A DNA stretch of 64,000 nucleotides from Strigamia acuminata (taxonomy: Eukaryota; Arthropoda; Chilopoda; Geophilomorpha; Linotaeniidae), in contig OX442316.1 of the NCBI GenBank assembly GCA_949358305.1, positions 9,114,001 through 9,178,000 of the forward strand, written 5' to 3'. Shown in pieces: positions 21,608 to 31,029 of the stretch. Within the stretch, counting starts at the first letter, position 1. Every line of letters starts with the position of its first letter. The position numbers were made by a program, and so were the translations under genes. The notes beneath the pieces are model-generated. The model saw only the letters and a program-made list of their open reading frames with translations, ran no database searches and had not been told where the DNA came from.

Positions 21608-22304
21608 CAGTATGTAGGACACCAGTGCCACCTGCACTGACAATGAACATTAACACAGGTTATACAATTGTGAAGTTATTCTGTGATGTCACACATCAAC
21701 TTCACATCGTGGGTTTAGATGATTGTGTGACATTGAGTTTTTGCATTACCTGGTGGATACAGCGGAAAACACTCCTTCTGCAGGTGAACTTCAAGCTGGA
21801 CTGGGACATTTTTGATGTCCAAGGCTGTACAGCAGACCGTCGATTTTGGTTTTGTTTGTTTTGGCGCCAAGTCTCAAAAAGTTTAAGTACCGCATGAATC
21901 TCTTCCTCATCCAAAAATCGAATTGTCGGGTTGCGTTATGTATTAATAATGATCGAAACTGGTTTGATTTTCTTTTTAAATCGGTTTAACCGCTGGCACC
22001 ATGTATTATTAGGAATGAATAAAGTGAATGACAGGTTAGATCAATGGTTTACTAACAAGTAAGTTACCGGTACATATATATTACTGGTCAGTAATCACTG
22101 ACCAAGCAGAACACACGTGAACGTACGTAAGTCGTACGTACAATACAGCCAAAATAACACAGAAACTGATTTAAATTGATTTAAATGAAATAAATAGCAT
22201 GGTGTTTGTTCGAATATAATTTATTTGAAGTTTTGTACTAACTGTAAAAAATTAGCGTCAGTTACATTTAGTAACATTATCAAATAAATGTTTGATTATT
22301 CGGT

Positions 22305-22589
22305 CTATTCTTCTTTTTCATCACCACCTTCGCCACCATCTTCTTTCGTATCCTCTTCTTTTTTATCATCATCACCATCTTCACATACATTTTTAAATCC
22401 AACCAATTTTGCCACGGGTACTAGAATTTGCTTTAAAAGGTCCCCAAGGATTGGAATTTTACAAAGCGCGTTAAAAATTGTATCTACTGCTCCTCTTTCA
22501 GTCATCTCGAAACTTTGTTTAGCACAAACATGGTTAACAAAAATTCCCACAATTACGAAGGAAAGGAACAACTTTTTGTACGAGAACAT
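22305..22589 (-). CDS. Two-Cys CXhP secreted peptide 8 with acidic tail (94 aa)
   Basis: ATG at 22587-22589, 6 nt after the acceptor. Signal peptide MFSYKKLFLSFVIVGIFVNH with an extra Cys at residue 22 (HVCAKQ), which could stay in the mature peptide depending on the cleavage site. Cys43 lies in LCKIPILGD, 25 residues to Cys69, then a Glu/Asp/Lys/Gly tail of about 25 residues. It forms a close pair with peptide 10 on the far side of the retrotransposon block. UTR intron 22596-22673, TATA at 22761-22769. Confidence 0.75.
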   Translation of the reverse strand: MFSYKKLFLSFVIVGIFVNHVCAKQSFEMTERGAVDTIFNALCKIPILGDLLKQILVPVAKLVGFKNVCEDGDDDKKEEDTKEDGGEGGDEKEE

Positions 22590-22760
22590 TGCGATCTGAA
22601 AATATATAGACATATTAATTTAAAAGAGAAGAAGAATCAAATAAATTCCTGCTATAGTAGCAAATTTTCTTACTTAAAGTTGATGTATTGACGGTTAGAT
22701 TTTTGACAATGATTCGATCTCTTCTAGTTGCAGTTGTGGTTTGCTTGTACTTTGGTGCAC

Positions 22761-22769
22761 ATATATATA
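22761..22769 (-). promoter_or_regulatory. TATA box, peptide gene 8
   Basis: TTATATATA on the minus strand; the surrounding 100 nt is nearly identical to the promoter of peptide gene 10. Confidence 0.6.
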
Positions 22770-23307
22770 AGACTCCAGTACCATCTGCACTGACAATAAA
22801 CATTGTGGAGTTATTTTTGTGGAAAATTTTTTGACTTTAAGGAAATGCTATATTTTTTTCATTTTATTTTGAAAAATGTGGCGTATTGCGATCAATAACA
22901 ATAACTCTTTAAATAATAAGTACAAAAAAACAATATTGTTTCCTGTCAACTAGGAGGAGAGGGGGGAACAGGATCAGGATATTATCTCTGTAAAAACTTA
23001 AAATTCAACAACAACCTGAAATTTTGTTTACACAATATTTCTACTAAAAAAATTATTAAGAAGTTGTCGGGTTGTTAGTTTTGATACAATTACCCATATC
23101 AAAACTTTGAATAGTCCTACGTAGATTTAATTGCAGGTATCGAAATTTAAACACACGAGTGACATCATCCCGTTCAAGGTTGCGGGTGCTAACTTCCTAT
23201 TGCATAGTCATTTCAACGCGAGTTGTATTTATTAACACTACACAGTATTTAGCCCAAAAAATACCCCAGAATAAATTAATGTGTGCACTCTATTTACTCC
23301 CCCATTT

Positions 23308-23514
23308 TTAATTGACTCCCGCCCTTTTTCTAGCCAATTCCACCAATAACATTTTTCTAATCTGATGAGATCTTTGCACGGTGAGAGCCCGTTTGGCCAT
23401 TGATGGCCGACCCTGCATGCCCCAGTGGAATGTTTTTGGATCTGGAGGCACAACAAACAGCCCTTCAGTAATTGCAATGCCCATGGTGTGTTTGCACACG
23501 TTTTGGTGAGTCAA
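23308..23514 (-). pseudogene. MULE transposase remnant, SWIM zinc-finger C-terminus
   Basis: The minus-strand reading VCKHTMGIAITEGLFVVPP followed by KTFHWG...GRPSMAKRAL matches the C-terminal SWIM zinc finger (C-x-H part) and GRP tail of Mutator-like transposases. The catalytic DDE core and the CXC half of the finger are absent, so it is a fragment. A related fragment lies at 50280-50465. Family assignment rests on motif recognition. Confidence 0.6.
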
Positions 23515-23644
23515 TTACCGTCACTTTTATTATTTTTTATTTTAACTCCACTCCTTTTCGTCTTTCAACACTGAGCCTTCTTACAACTCTTAAAACTGGC
23601 CAGTTTGGCCCAATCTAATCCTTCCTCCTTCATTTTGCAATAGG

Positions 23645-23811
23645 CTCCTCACAATCAGATTCGAATTCATGTCTTGTGAAGCCATTGCAGATAATATAAA
23701 ATACTTTAAACTGGATGGCTGTATTATGTACAGAGCATTCTGTATGAAGTGTAATCCGCAATGGCTTCACAAGACATATCGTCACCTGAATCCGAATCTG
23801 ATTGTGAGGAG
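23645..23811. repeat. Foldback element (167 bp)
   Basis: Outer arms 23645-23663 and 23793-23811 are a perfect 19-bp inverted repeat (CTCCTCACAATCAGATTCG). Inner arms 23672-23688 and 23758-23774 add a perfect 17-bp repeat. A decayed copy of the middle part occurs near 50535-50640, next to the second SWIM fragment, so both belonged to one larger mobile segment. Confidence 0.75.
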
Positions 23812-23868
23812 TACTGTAAAACGGAGGAGGAAAGAAGGAATTTCTTAGATTGTGATGGGGTCTGGTAA

Positions 23869-24299
23869 ACGTGAGAAATATGTCAACAAAACGTTTGGAA
23901 AAGGTTGTGTCTTTCTGTGTTTCTTGTAGTTGTATTGTATGGTAGTTGTAGTTGAAGTTATACATAGAAAATGGAGAGAGGTTTTTGGGTCATGCTCGCA
24001 GCTAAGTGGTTTTATTAGCTAGTTTCTACAAGGAGGGTGACACACAACATGGGTGGCATCACCAGATGACATAATAAACAAAAACACACTCATAAAAGTT
24101 GGGGGTGCAGAACACCCCAGAAAACATTACAAAACCTTGGACGAATAAGAAAGGGACGTGACACTGGTACTAGTTCCAATGCTATTTGGCTGTACACAGA
24201 ACCGTCCGTTGGTTCGCGCGCCATCTAGTGGAAATATTTGATTCCATTCGGACAAGCACATGTCCGCTTTTCCATTACCAACGTGGTTTTAAAAAAAAA
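23869..24299. other. Intergenic; no gene seen
   Basis: Moderate GC, no domain recognised. It includes the dispersed word GCGCCATCTAGTGG near 24219. Confidence 0.4.
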
Positions 24300-24620
24300 G
24301 TGTTTTGGGGACATCTTCAGAGCATAATTATAGATATCGTTTCTGTATTTTATTTGTAATCTACTTGTATTATTGTGCTTTTATTTATTACTAAACGATA
24401 ATTAAGGTGATTTTATTTTTGCGATCTCCTCCATTTAGACTTTTAGAGAGTACCTTACATGTCCTTCAGTTATATTGTATTACTCACAACCAATGAGAAT
24501 TTAATTTTTCTAGAATTGAATACAGTACAAGCAATAATAGTTCTAAATGAGACAAACCATTAAAACTTTTAACCTGTAGATGATAACTTTTTAAGTAAAT
24601 TCCAGAAGAGGTGGAAATAT
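24300..24620. repeat. Fragment of an A-type unit tail
   Basis: GACATCTTCAGAGCATAAT through GTACCTTACATGTCCTTCAG and the following 150 nt match the tails of A units (17210-17560). No peptide gene accompanies this copy. Confidence 0.65.
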
Positions 24621-26269
24621 CAGTGAGTAGTTGATGGTTTGCCAGACCGCGATAAGATCTGCAAGAAAAGCAAGGAAACTTTCCTAGAAAGAAAAACAGT
24701 TCAAAATGCAAGGAAGAGAAAGTAAACTACAAATTGTCGTTAGAAAATGAGTTCTCTTGATACAAACTTTCTTTAGTTAGAAAATAGAATATTAATTCTT
24801 TTTCTTAACCAGACAGCATGTGCACGTATATGTTGACATAGACGTCACTTGAAGCTCTCACAACGTCTGACAAATTGAAAGCTGGAGTTGATGTTTGTCA
24901 TTTCCTATTGTTTAGTTGTTATTTCAACGCTGCAGAGTTTCAATTTATTACAAATGTAGAAAAATGGGAATTGTTTGATTTTCGAAATGTTCACCAATCA
25001 TTAAAAAGTTAAGTCAGGTCAGGTATTTATTAGCAAAGTTTTAGATTCGGTTCGAAGATAACGGCAGATTTAATTCAAGAAAATATAGCCATGTTTTCTT
25101 GCCGTAGATAATTTTTAAACTGCCATTCTATTTTAATTTGTGTGGGTGCATCAAAATTAAGCAATGCTTCATGACTCATGAGCAGGAATAAACGGTGAAA
25201 AATATTGCCATTTCCTTGTGTGACGACGTCGATTTGCGACTCACATTTCCTTGCGAAGATAGTGGGTTGTTTGACCATGAATACAGTGAATGGAGATAAA
25301 TAAAACAGACTAACAACAAGTTTATCAAGATGGTCAAAGCGCGGTTACTCCGGGCAATAAGCAAATGAGAAATTACATTAAGGCTTTGCAATCAGTGGGT
25401 AAGGGGTGGCAATACCCCTGGTCAAGAATGACCAGTCTAGAAAAGGTATGAACTCAGCTGAGATCATGACCTCATTAACACTTATAATCAAAACTATTTC
25501 TCAATATTCTAATAGTTGGATCAGTTAACTTAACCAAAAAAACAACCGCTTTTAGTTGTTTGTGATGGCATATGGCGAGATGTAAATTTTCCGGATTCCA
25601 AACCACGCAGGCGAATATGATTTGAATTGGTTTAGTAAATTTATTTAAAGGGCCGGTAGTATGAAATATATTACTCCGTACACGTTTTATCTTTATTCTT
25701 GTGGATTATCATTGGTTTTACATGGAACTTCATGAAGTTCAAAAACACCCGATCCAGTTATTATGAAAAATCGGAATTAATATTCGCTCGAGAAGGTTTA
25801 CGACAAATACTGACTTCCGCACAAACCTGGTCAATCAAATTTTTAAAATCAGAATAGAGATGATTACGGTATATTTTTAAACAGTACATTCAATACATTA
25901 ACTTACAAATTAAAATGAAAAGGAAAACAAAATTTTAGTTTTCTAAATGTTGATCTATCATTGGAATGTGTTTATGTGTATGTTGGAAAGAATTGGAGAA
26001 AAATGGTTTCCAACAAAACTTGTCAATCAATTTTTTGTTATGTTTGAGCAGGACAGCAAAGCTTCCGGAGCAAAATTAAACAGCATTGAATAACAACGTT
26101 AAGAAATGTATCTTTCCTATATTTCAATTGATTTGAATGGAATAGAGAGCATGCGTTTGTTAAAATGTAATTTATTTTAGTTTTATATCAAGTGTAAAAA
26201 ATTAGTTTCAGTTACATTTAGTGGAATAATATTAAAACAGATGTTTGTTCATTCATCTTATTTTTCTTC
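24621..26269. repeat. Degenerate B-unit leader copies; no gene
   Basis: 24840-25080 matches 20400-20600 and 25920-26220 matches 20810-21120. 25270-25900 has no recognised content. Confidence 0.5.
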
Positions 26270-26515
26270 TTATTTGTCCTCTTTGTCATTCTCTGTACTA
26301 ACTGCACATGGAATTTCTTTTGCTCCAAACATTTTCGCTATGTCATTTAGAATCGGGGCTAACACTCCTCCAGCTATTGGAATTTTACAGGAAATTCGAA
26401 ACAGGGGATTTAAAATATCGTTTCCAACCAACTGGAAGACTTCTCCAGCACGAACATGGCTAACAAAGACTCCCACCATTACAAAAGAAAGGAATATCTT
26501 TTCGAATGAGAACAT
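26270..26515 (-). CDS. Two-Cys CXhP secreted peptide 9 (81 aa)
   Basis: Signal peptide MFSFEKIFLSFVMVGVFVSH, cleavage RAG/E. Cys43 in SCKIPIAGG, 26 residues, Cys70 (KEIPC), then a short tail with Glu/Asp/Lys at the end. It is highly similar to peptide 7 but with a shorter acidic tail. The acceptor lies at 26522-26523. Two in-frame-spaced donor sites, both in the context TTAC/AGTTGAT on the plus strand, occur at about 26604 and 26618. TATA near 26707-26722. Confidence 0.75.
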   Translation of the reverse strand: MFSFEKIFLSFVMVGVFVSHVRAGEVFQLVGNDILNPLFRISCKIPIAGGVLAPILNDIAKMFGAKEIPCAVSTENDKEDK

Positions 26516-26603
26516 TGCAAACTGAAAAAAAATTTAAATACATTAATTTAAAAGAGAATAAGGATGAAATAAATTCCTGCTATCGTAGCAAATTTTCTAA
26601 CTT

Positions 26604-26619
26604 ACAGTTGATCACTTAC
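26604..26619 (-). other. Tandem alternative 5' splice donors
   Basis: A short duplication has created two GTAAGT-type donors 14 nt apart in the 5' UTR intron of peptide gene 9. Either would leave the coding region unchanged. Confidence 0.5.
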
Positions 26620-26772
26620 AGTTGATGTTTTAACGGCTAGCTTTCTGACAATGATTCGAACTGTTGCAGCTGCAGGTGTAGATTTGCATGTACTTTGACG
26701 CACTATTATACATATATATATAAGTATAGGACACCAGTGCCATCTGTACTGACAATGAACAATAAAATAGGT

Positions 26773-27071
26773 CAGCGTTTCCCAAACTGTGAGACGCGAG
26801 CTGGTTTTTGGTGGGGCGCAACGGCACAATTGTAACAATGTAACTAACTTGTTGACATGATGCCCCCTTAGAATAGTGCACTAAAATTATTTTTGCAAAC
26901 TTATGTAAACTTTTATGTAAAATTTTATGCAAAATTACTTTTTTTTTCTTTCTTTTTATCTTCTTAGTAGTTCATTTTTGAAAAATGTAATGCACCGGTA
27001 GATGAAGTGGGGCGCGGAAGATCGCCTTGCTTAAAAATGGGTTGCGATGCTAAAAAGTTTGAGAATCCCTG
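26773..27071. mobile_element. hAT-like MITE (299 bp)
   Basis: The ends are CAGCGTTTCCCAAACT and, inverted, CAGGGATTCTCAAACT, which match the CAG...TTCTCAAACT ends of hAT elements. An 8-bp target duplication (AAATAGGT and ACATAGGT, one mismatch) flanks it. The related site near 21655-21665 is uninterrupted. No transposase inside. Confidence 0.8.
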
Positions 27072-27865
27072 ACATAGGTATTATAATTGTGCAGTTATTC
27101 TTTATTGAAATATATATATAAATAAATATATATATTTTGACAACTGAACTGTATTGCTTTGAGTAACAATAAGTCTTCAGATAATTTACAAAAAAAATAT
27201 ATTCTTTCCTTGTAATGCAAACCTGGTGGGGAGAGACTCAGGATCTGGTATCATCTCTGTAAAAATTAAAAAGTCAACAATATTGATAATTATTTTTATA
27301 CCGTTCAACAACAACCTGAAATTTTTTTTAGTGGAATTTATTTATTATAAAAACGCATCAAAAACTTGAAAAGATCTATGTATATTTAATTGCAGGTATC
27401 GAAACTTACGTTCAACATCATCCAGTTCAGGGTTGCAGATGCCAATTTCTGATTGCGAAATTATTTCAACGCTGATGAATCGCACAATTTCAATTGTTTT
27501 CAAAGGTTAAGAAATGGAAATTTTTTTATTTTTAAGTTTTCAAAATGTTGATCAATCATTGGAAAGTAATGTGTTTATGTGTATGTTGGAAAGAATTAAA
27601 GAAAAATGGTTTCCAACAAAACTAGTCAATCAATTTTTGTTATGTTTGAGCAGAACAGCAAAGCTTCAGGAGCAAAATTAAACAGCATTGAATAACAACG
27701 TTAAGAAATGTTTCCGTCCTAGCTATGTGATTTCAATTGATTTAAATGGAATAGAGAGCATGCGTTTGTTAAAATGTAATTTATTTTAGTTTTATATCAA
27801 GTGTAAAAAATTAGCATCAGTTACATATAGTAGAATATTATCAAACAAATGTTTGTTCGTTCATC

Positions 27866-27966
27866 TTATTTTCTTTCCGATTTGTCCTCTTTGTCATCCT
27901 TTTTCTTACTTCCACATGGAGGTTCCTTCTCTCCAAACATTTCCGCCATGTCATTTATAACCAGTT
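27866..27966 (-). pseudogene. Truncated two-Cys peptide gene (3' part only)
   Basis: The minus strand reads the second half of a peptide 7/9-like mature region: MAEMFGEKEPPC followed by a Lys/Asp/Glu tail and a stop at 27866-27868. Upstream of codon ATA the frame meets a stop and homology ends, so signal peptide and first Cys are gone. This is the deletion scar of the surrounding unit. Confidence 0.75.
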
Positions 27967-28278
27967 AAACTGAAGTTATACTTTATTGAAATATTTTAAA
28001 TATGAATAGGAATGTAGTTGTTTTTACATTCTATTTTGAAAACTGAATTTTATTGCTTTGTGTAACAATAAGTCCTCAGATAATTTACAAAAAAAGAATA
28101 TTCTTTCCTTGAAATGCAAACCTGGTGGGGAGTGACGCAGGATCAGGGTATCATCTCTGTAAACACTAAAACGTCAACAAAATGGATAATTATTTTTATA
28201 CCGTTCAACAACAACTTGAATTTTTTTTACCGGAATTTATTTTTTAAAAAAACGCATCAAAAGCTAGAAAAATTCTAT

Positions 28279-28282
28279 GTAT
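28279..28282. repeat. Gypsy target-site duplication GTAT, left
   Basis: Matches 48996-48999. The uninterrupted site is visible in the paralogous unit near 27376-27382. Confidence 0.85.
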
Positions 28283-28954
28283 TGTCACGGGCAGGTTACC
28301 CACCCTTCTTTTTTATTCATTTCTAACTTAGACTGACCCAATCTTAAGTTTTCTTATTTTTTCCCAATCTTTCTTTTCATCTAACATTGATGAATCATCT
28401 CTAAATATATGCGCAGCCTCATTGCGCGCATCTTATTATTTCCAACAATTAACCTTATTTTATACCTTCCACCCCCTCACCCACTCCAATCGACCTGGTC
28501 ACATGACTCATGTTTACCTGGTCGCTACTTTTATCCATAATCGACACTTCTCATACCTCTTTCAACGAGTTAACACCTCTTAGATTGAATTGAGTTTGTC
28601 AATCTTTATTTTGCGCTTTAACACGCGCCTCTTCTAATTTAACACTTAATAGCGCCTCTTTTTGCCCACCTTTTATCCCTTCGCATGCCTGTGACATCCT
28701 ATGCCCACCCGCATACGAATATCACTGCGCATACTCATTCTTTTTAAACGTAAAGACCCACAACGTGAGATTGAGCCCGTCGAATATAAATAATGTGTGT
28801 TACAGCGAGTTAGGTTTATTCACCGTCCGATATCCGCATATGACGATGGCACAAACAGAGTAAATCTACGAACTTTGCCCGCTGATTTGCGCTAACATCA
28901 CCTTGCGCGTAAATTCAGATCAAATCAATTAAACATCTAAGTTGATTCGTAACA
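28283..28954 (+). repeat. Ty3/gypsy 5' LTR (672 bp)
   Basis: Begins TGTCACGGG and ends CGTAACA, and is equal in length to and, on reading, indistinguishable from the 3' LTR at 48324-48995. Near-identity implies a recent insertion. It carries the element promoter and poly(A) functions. Confidence 0.9.
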
Positions 28955-28958
28955 AACA

Positions 28959-28978
28959 TGGCGAGCCTGACAGGATTC
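28959..28978 (+). other. Gypsy primer-binding site
   Basis: TGGCGAGCCTGACAGG lies 4 nt inside the 5' LTR. Its complement ends in CCA and reads into a T-arm-like GAATCCTGTC, as expected for tRNA priming. I did not assign the tRNA species. Confidence 0.65.
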
Positions 28979-29058
28979 GCTCTCACCTATAAGGCTTAAA
29001 CGCGCGAAAAGGTTAGTTTTTTGAGTTATTTATTTAATCATTTCACATTTTCTTCATC

Positions 29059-31029
29059 ATGTCGAGACAGTTGGGAGGTGACGGAATTCGTCCCGTCACG
29101 CGCGATCCATTTGATTTCAGTGAGTTAGAAATGGAGCAGGAATGGCAACAGTCCGAACGGAGGAGTGGTGTTCGCCGGGAAGAGGAAAGGGAATTTCGAG
29201 AGTGGCAGCAACACGACCAATTACGAAGAAGTCGTATCGAACAACAGGAAACGCTTGTGAGTATTGCGCAACAACAGCCAGCCCCATCAAATCATATCAT
29301 GACAATGGCTGTTGCAAATTCACGAGCGCAACCTCAAGTAAATTTTGCCACGTCAACACCCGCTAACTTTTTGGCGGCGCCATCTTTTTTCGATTCGACT
29401 CAGCCTAGAGCATTAGTAGACCCCGTCACATTAAATACGGAAGGTTTGCTGATGTCCGACTTGCGCAACCAATACTATGCTCAAACACGAGGTCTAGTAA
29501 ATGAGATTCGCGAAATATTCCAACAAGGCCCTCGCTCTCTACGAACAGGGACCGCACGGTCTCTAGACGGTGGATCCTCGCATGGCTCCATAAGAGTTAA
29601 AGGCACCTCGGCACCATATGATTTAGGACTTCCCACAGCATGTCCGCACCAGCATCGGGAAGTTGAACATCGAGGCCAGCAGACGAAAATGTCCGCGCAG
29701 GCTGCGCAAATTGTTTACACAACAACCACGCCGCCAATGCCGACGATGGCAACGATCTATACCCAGGCTCCATCACAGGAATCTGCTCATTTGGACCATT
29801 CAACACGAGCAAATCGAGATTTAATGAGCTCGATGCTATACTCCAAGATGGGATATCCTCGGGATAGATCCGACACCAAGGCAAAGTTGTCACTGCCGTC
29901 AGTAAGAGCGCAACACGCAAGTAAAGATAAAAATTGTTTCAAGCCTGGAAAACCACCTTTGTTTGATCCAGATAAAGCCGATCTTGATTACATTAATCTT
30001 TTTCTTGCGCATTTGTACGCGCACATGTATTCTATGCAGGCCCCGGTGGATGAATATTTAAAAGTATTTGTCATTCAAGCAACGCGTGGAAGAGCGCAGC
30101 GATGGTGGTTATCACTAAAACCAAAACCAAAAACATGGGAGGACTTTGAGATATTATTTCGACGAGCTTTCGCCATGAATTCGGCAGCGGCCAATGTGAA
30201 GCTATCCAAGCGAAAGCAACGAAATGGAGAGTCTACGATGTCATTTTTAAGTGAGATTGTATATTATCTTCAGGTTGCAGGATATACCGACCCAGAGCTC
30301 CAATGGGAGAAAGCTCAGAACATGATGCAAACCGAAGTTGTTCATCTCTTGCGCGCATGGAACGTAAACTCGCTGGACGAGGCGATCCAAAGAGGTAATG
30401 ACATCGACAATCGTCTACAGCTGGACACCATTCGAGCAGACGAATACAAAGATCTGGGTATGGCTGATCAACGAATGCCCTCTCTGCGTGATGCGCAACG
30501 CCCCACAGTGCTCAAGGCTGCGGAGAAGTCCAAAGGAGACGATGATGTCAAATCTCTCGTGTCCCAGGACGTCAAACGTTTTGCGAGGTATCGAAAACAA
30601 TTCTTAATCGAGTTAGCTGCAGTGCAGGCGAGACCAGAACAATCTCCACCTGCGCAGGAACCCGATACGAGTAGTAGTAGCAGCGACACGGATGCTGAAC
30701 CTGAAATTAAGAAGAGCACAGTCGCCGAGGCGGCTCAGAAGGCAACAATTAAAATAAATTTAGCTACTCTGACACCTCCAGCGGACGTCCCAAAGGACCA
30801 TGTGTGCTCTACGTCAATTGTCACGTTTCCACCAGCGCCAAAACCACCATTAACTGTCAAATGTCCTGAGAAAGGCACAGCCTGGAGGAAAACACCGAAG
30901 GATTGGTGGTATTTGGTAGATACAGCAACTTGGCATCCGTTGTGCCCCATATGTTACCAGCCATTTAGGAGACCGGAAAACTCCGAAGGCCTGAAGTTCG
31001 GGAAGCCGGTGGAACCAGGCCGCAAATGA
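29059..31029 (+). CDS. Gypsy gag-like ORF1 (656 aa)
   Basis: Structural protein of the element, expected to form cytoplasmic particles. Residues 1-290 are Gln/Arg/Ser-rich and low in structure. About 293-430 form a Retrotrans_gag (capsid) domain recognisable by the ATRGRAQRWWLSL and WEDFEILFRRAF stretches. The rest is charged, with a Ser/Asp tract. There is no CCHC knuckle; a lone CPICYQPF pair sits near the C-terminus. The stop overlaps the next start in the tetranucleotide ATGA (31026-31029), so ORF2 may be made by termination-reinitiation instead of frameshifting. The frame is intact. Confidence 0.85.
   Translation: MSRQLGGDGIRPVTRDPFDFSELEMEQEWQQSERRSGVRREEEREFREWQQHDQLRRSRIEQQETLVSIAQQQPAPSNHIMTMAVANSRAQPQVNFATSTPANFLAAPSFFDSTQPRALVDPVTLNTEGLLMSDLRNQYYAQTRGLVNEIREIFQQGPRSLRTGTARSLDGGSSHGSIRVKGTSAPYDLGLPTACPHQHREVEHRGQQTKMSAQAAQIVYTTTTPPMPTMATIYTQAPSQESAHLDHSTRANRDLMSSMLYSKMGYPRDRSDTKAKLSLPSVRAQHASKDKNCFKPGKPPLFDPDKADLDYINLFLAHLYAHMYSMQAPVDEYLKVFVIQATRGRAQRWWLSLKPKPKTWEDFEILFRRAFAMNSAAANVKLSKRKQRNGESTMSFLSEIVYYLQVAGYTDPELQWEKAQNMMQTEVVHLLRAWNVNSLDEAIQRGNDIDNRLQLDTIRADEYKDLGMADQRMPSLRDAQRPTVLKAAEKSKGDDDVKSLVSQDVKRFARYRKQFLIELAAVQARPEQSPPAQEPDTSSSSSDTDAEPEIKKSTVAEAAQKATIKINLATLTPPADVPKDHVCSTSIVTFPPAPKPPLTVKCPEKGTAWRKTPKDWWYLVDTATWHPLCPICYQPFRRPENSEGLKFGKPVEPGRK

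Larger units (their letters stand above)
20471..22270. repeat. Duplicated unit B1 (carries peptide gene 7)
   Basis: B units hold a leader region with TTGTTTGATTTTC, TTTCCAACAAAACTTGTCAAT and TGAATAACAACRTTA, then an MFS/MLS-type peptide gene, its UTR intron, TATA box and a tail. Related leader regions recur near 24950, 25920, 27530, 49130 and 50930, so most of 20471-28280 and 49000-52200 is a degenerate tandem array. Boundaries are approximate. Confidence 0.6.
27530..28282. repeat. B-type unit with internal deletion
   Basis: 27540-27960 follows 25950-26350, then the sequence jumps to material matching 27090-27350. The missing piece includes most of a peptide gene, its intron and its promoter. 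Confidence 0.7.

Noticed and set aside
23761-23868. 35-codon acidic frame starting MASQDISSPESESD
   Set aside because: It lies across the right arm of the foldback and ends quickly; probably the remnant of a transposon ORF.
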